Source of the DNA: Reticulitermes lucifugus
Taxonomy: Eukaryota > Arthropoda > Insecta > Blattodea > Rhinotermitidae
Assembly: GCA_026260175.1 (NCBI GenBank)
Contig: JAKCWW010006438.1
Span: 1 to 32,503, forward strand
Reading direction: 5' to 3'
DNA length: 32,503 bases
Part shown: positions 30,850-32,503 of the stretch, in pieces
Position numbering within the stretch: position 1 is the stretch's first letter
Layout: the number at the start of each line of letters is the position of its first letter
Position numbers and translations under genes: made by a program
Notes under the pieces: generated by a model
Database searches by the model: none
Told to the model about the DNA's origin: nothing
Seen by the model: the letters and a program-made list of their open reading frames with translations, nothing else

Positions 30850-32443
30850 GGCTAAATAAATTAATTCTGTTGTCTGTCTTATGACAGGTCCATAGCCTCA
30901 TCCAAAGCGAGTTCTCCACAGAGTGCGATCTAGTGCTTCCTCTTTCAATTACCAGTATCCTCTCTTTTCCTTAAGGTCATCCAATAGCTGCTTACATCTT
31001 CTTCCTCGTCTTTCTGTCACTTCTATCCTTTCCTCTATCTTTCCTTCAATAACATGTTTTATTGTTTGTGGGATAATCCTCTCTTCCTTGACTCTTTATA
31101 ATACTTCTTCATTTCTCACACGATCGGTCCAACTGATCTCCTACAGCCTTCTCCAGCAACACATTTCAAAACTTTCCAGGTATTTGTGATCTACTTTCTG
31201 AAGTGTCCAAGTTTCAGCACAATACAAAGCTATGCTAAAATGTAGCACTTTACTAGTTTTCTTCCTTAAATTTAAGTGCAATTTGCTGGTGAAAAGAGTC
31301 TTCTTGTTGAATGCTGCTTTTGCCACGGCAAACCTGGATTTAATTTCACGTGTACATCTTGCATCATTTGATATCATGCTACCCAAATATTTGAAATATT
31401 CCACATTCTCCAGCTGTTTTTGATTCATCATAATCTGTACTGGGGATGGTTGCCTTGACATTCTCATCACCTTAGTTCTTTCCACATTTGTTTCCATTCC
31501 ATACCATCTTCCAATTTCAATTAGTCTATCAATCATGCCCTGTAGTACCTTTTCTTCCCTAGCCAGTAGCACAAGGTCATCTGCATATTTCACACTGCAA
31601 ATTACTTGTCCTCCTATTTTGAAGTCTCCAAGCCCTTCAAGACCTTCTTGGGTACGGTATTCGCTGTATAAGTTGAATAGAATTGGTGACAAACAGCATC
31701 CTTGTCTAACTCCTCTTCCAGTCTTCACACTTCTTGTCTCCCCTTCATCCAGTTTTAGTTTAACACTGATCCATGTATAATTTGCTGATCAATCTTCTTT
31801 CACACCAATCATTACCAACCTCCTTTAGGATGTGCATTAATTTGGTCCAGTTTACATGGTCAAATGCCTTCTGCCAGTCTAAGAAGCATGCACACAATTC
31901 CTTGTGTACGTCGAAAATTTGCTGATATTGTTCTCAGCATCCCATCTGCATTCCTAGTTCCTTTTCCTCTTCTGAATCCAAACTGATCTTCTCCAAACAA
32001 ATCCCCAATTTTCCTTTCAAACCTTCTTCTAAGTATCCTTACTACTATCTTTGCTGTATGTGCGATGACCGTGACTGTGCAATGGTCACTGCATTTTGTA
32101 GCTTTTGGCTTCTTCTTAAAGGCAATCACTGGAACTTCAGTGAAATCCTTGGGTCACTCTCCAGTTTCATATATGTTGTTGATCAGTTGTGTCATTATTC
32201 CAAGACCATCTTCTCCCAACAATTTGAGTACATCCCCAGGTACATCATCATCTCCTGTAGCCTTCTTATCCCTCATTTCCTTGATGGCTTTTTCCATTTC
32301 ACTTTGCAAAATACAGGGCCTCTCTCATCTGCATCTACTTCCTCTTTAGGTTCAACTTCTAGGTTTCCTGGTCAATTAGGTCTATCGTAGAGCTCTGTAA
32401 TATAATTCTCCCAAATTTTCAGTACGTGTCTCTTATCTACTAT
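30850..32443 (-). mobile_element. Non-LTR retrotransposon (LINE), 5'-truncated and inactivated
   Basis: Minus-strand ORF2 from the linker after the endonuclease through the reverse transcriptase to the 3' end. In order: WENYITELYDRPN (about 32385-32420), a stop, PILQSEMEKAIKEMRDKKAT and DDDVPGDVLKLLGEDG, CSDHCTVTVIAHTAK, EDQFGFRRGKGTR (RT block 2), FLDWQKAFD (first catalytic Asp; about 31865-31890), GVRQGCCLSPILFNLYSE, YADD with both Asp (motif C), NVEYFKYLGSMIS, YCAETWTL, and a C-terminal end like DLKEKRGYW...ALDRTLWRTRFG. No endonuclease domain remains in the window. Confidence 0.85.
31141..32129 (-). pseudogene. LINE reverse-transcriptase coding region, frameshifted
   Basis: The catalytic core is split over frames. 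One frame (31860-32129) carries EDQFGFRRGKG and stops. A shift near 31890 is needed to read FLDWQKAFDHVNWTKLMH. A second shift near 31768 is needed to reach VKLKLDEGETRSVKTGRG and the frame 31141-31728, which holds YADD, the thumb and YCAETWTL. A TAG at 31140-31142 and another stop in NEEVL-stop-RV follow. Between ERIIPQ and HVIEGKI about 20 residues usual in this family, including its W-x-G-H-x-x-R context, seem deleted. The core residues FxD and YADD are intact, so the copy is dead but not ancient. Encoded role: target-primed reverse transcription. Confidence 0.8.
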
Positions 32444-32503
32444 TACCGTATATTCTCGAATCTAATCCGCACTTTTTTTACAGTTTTAGAGGGCTAAAAA
32501 ATC
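32444..32503 (+). mobile_element. Possible DNA-transposon terminus, cut by window edge
   Basis: TACCGTATATTCTCGAATCT then AATCCGCACTTTTTTTACAG follows the last LINE-like residues. I recall widespread arthropod repeats with termini of the type TACCGTATTTACTCGAATCTAA...GCGCAC. The other end, if present, lies beyond the window, so the element type cannot be verified. Confidence 0.35.

Overview
The window looks like nuclear DNA of a large-genome, AT-rich insect, most likely a cockroach or termite relative (Blattodea) or another polyneopteran. There is no operon-like coding, no rRNA, no intact tRNA gene, no CRISPR array and no phage. Long reading frames are either decayed transposon proteins or chance frames over low-complexity DNA. 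The taxonomic guess rests on recalled resemblance of the tRNA-derived SINE heads and LINE tails to repeats seen in cockroach genomes; it is not a database result.

Region 1 (about 1-22.1 kb) is CpG-rich intergenic DNA littered with repeat debris: a CA microsatellite at the left edge, two neighbouring relics of an IS630/Tc1/mariner-superfamily transposase (2959-3594 and 3757-3849), a decayed LINE ending in a GAA tail (about 5020-5541), at least five tRNA-derived SINEs (5838, 6735, 12250, 17720 and 21115-21630, the last being two adjacent elements), a near-perfect 40-bp inverted repeat around a nested palindrome (8810-8932), and a LINE C-terminal relic (10107-10450). I could support no host coding exon here.

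Region 2 (about 22.1-32.4 kb) is strongly CpG-depleted. That pattern fits an evolutionarily methylated insect gene body. It contains the best host-gene evidence: two minus-strand exons, 30486-30634 and 28362-28418, with good splice sites and matching reading phase. They encode part of a lysine-rich protein I do not recognise. Their introns hold a minus-strand LINE (30850-32443), a tRNA-derived SINE, a GGAA microsatellite and a mariner relic. A local CpG-containing patch at 24.9-25.3 kb interrupts the depletion and may be a promoter. Below it lies a roughly 1-kb imperfect palindrome (23066-24053) with a partial tandem duplication in one arm, the most striking structure in the window.

No functioning multi-gene system is visible. 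The noteworthy signals are the foldback element, the small hairpin element, the paired transposase relics, the CpG boundary and the unnamed spliced gene.
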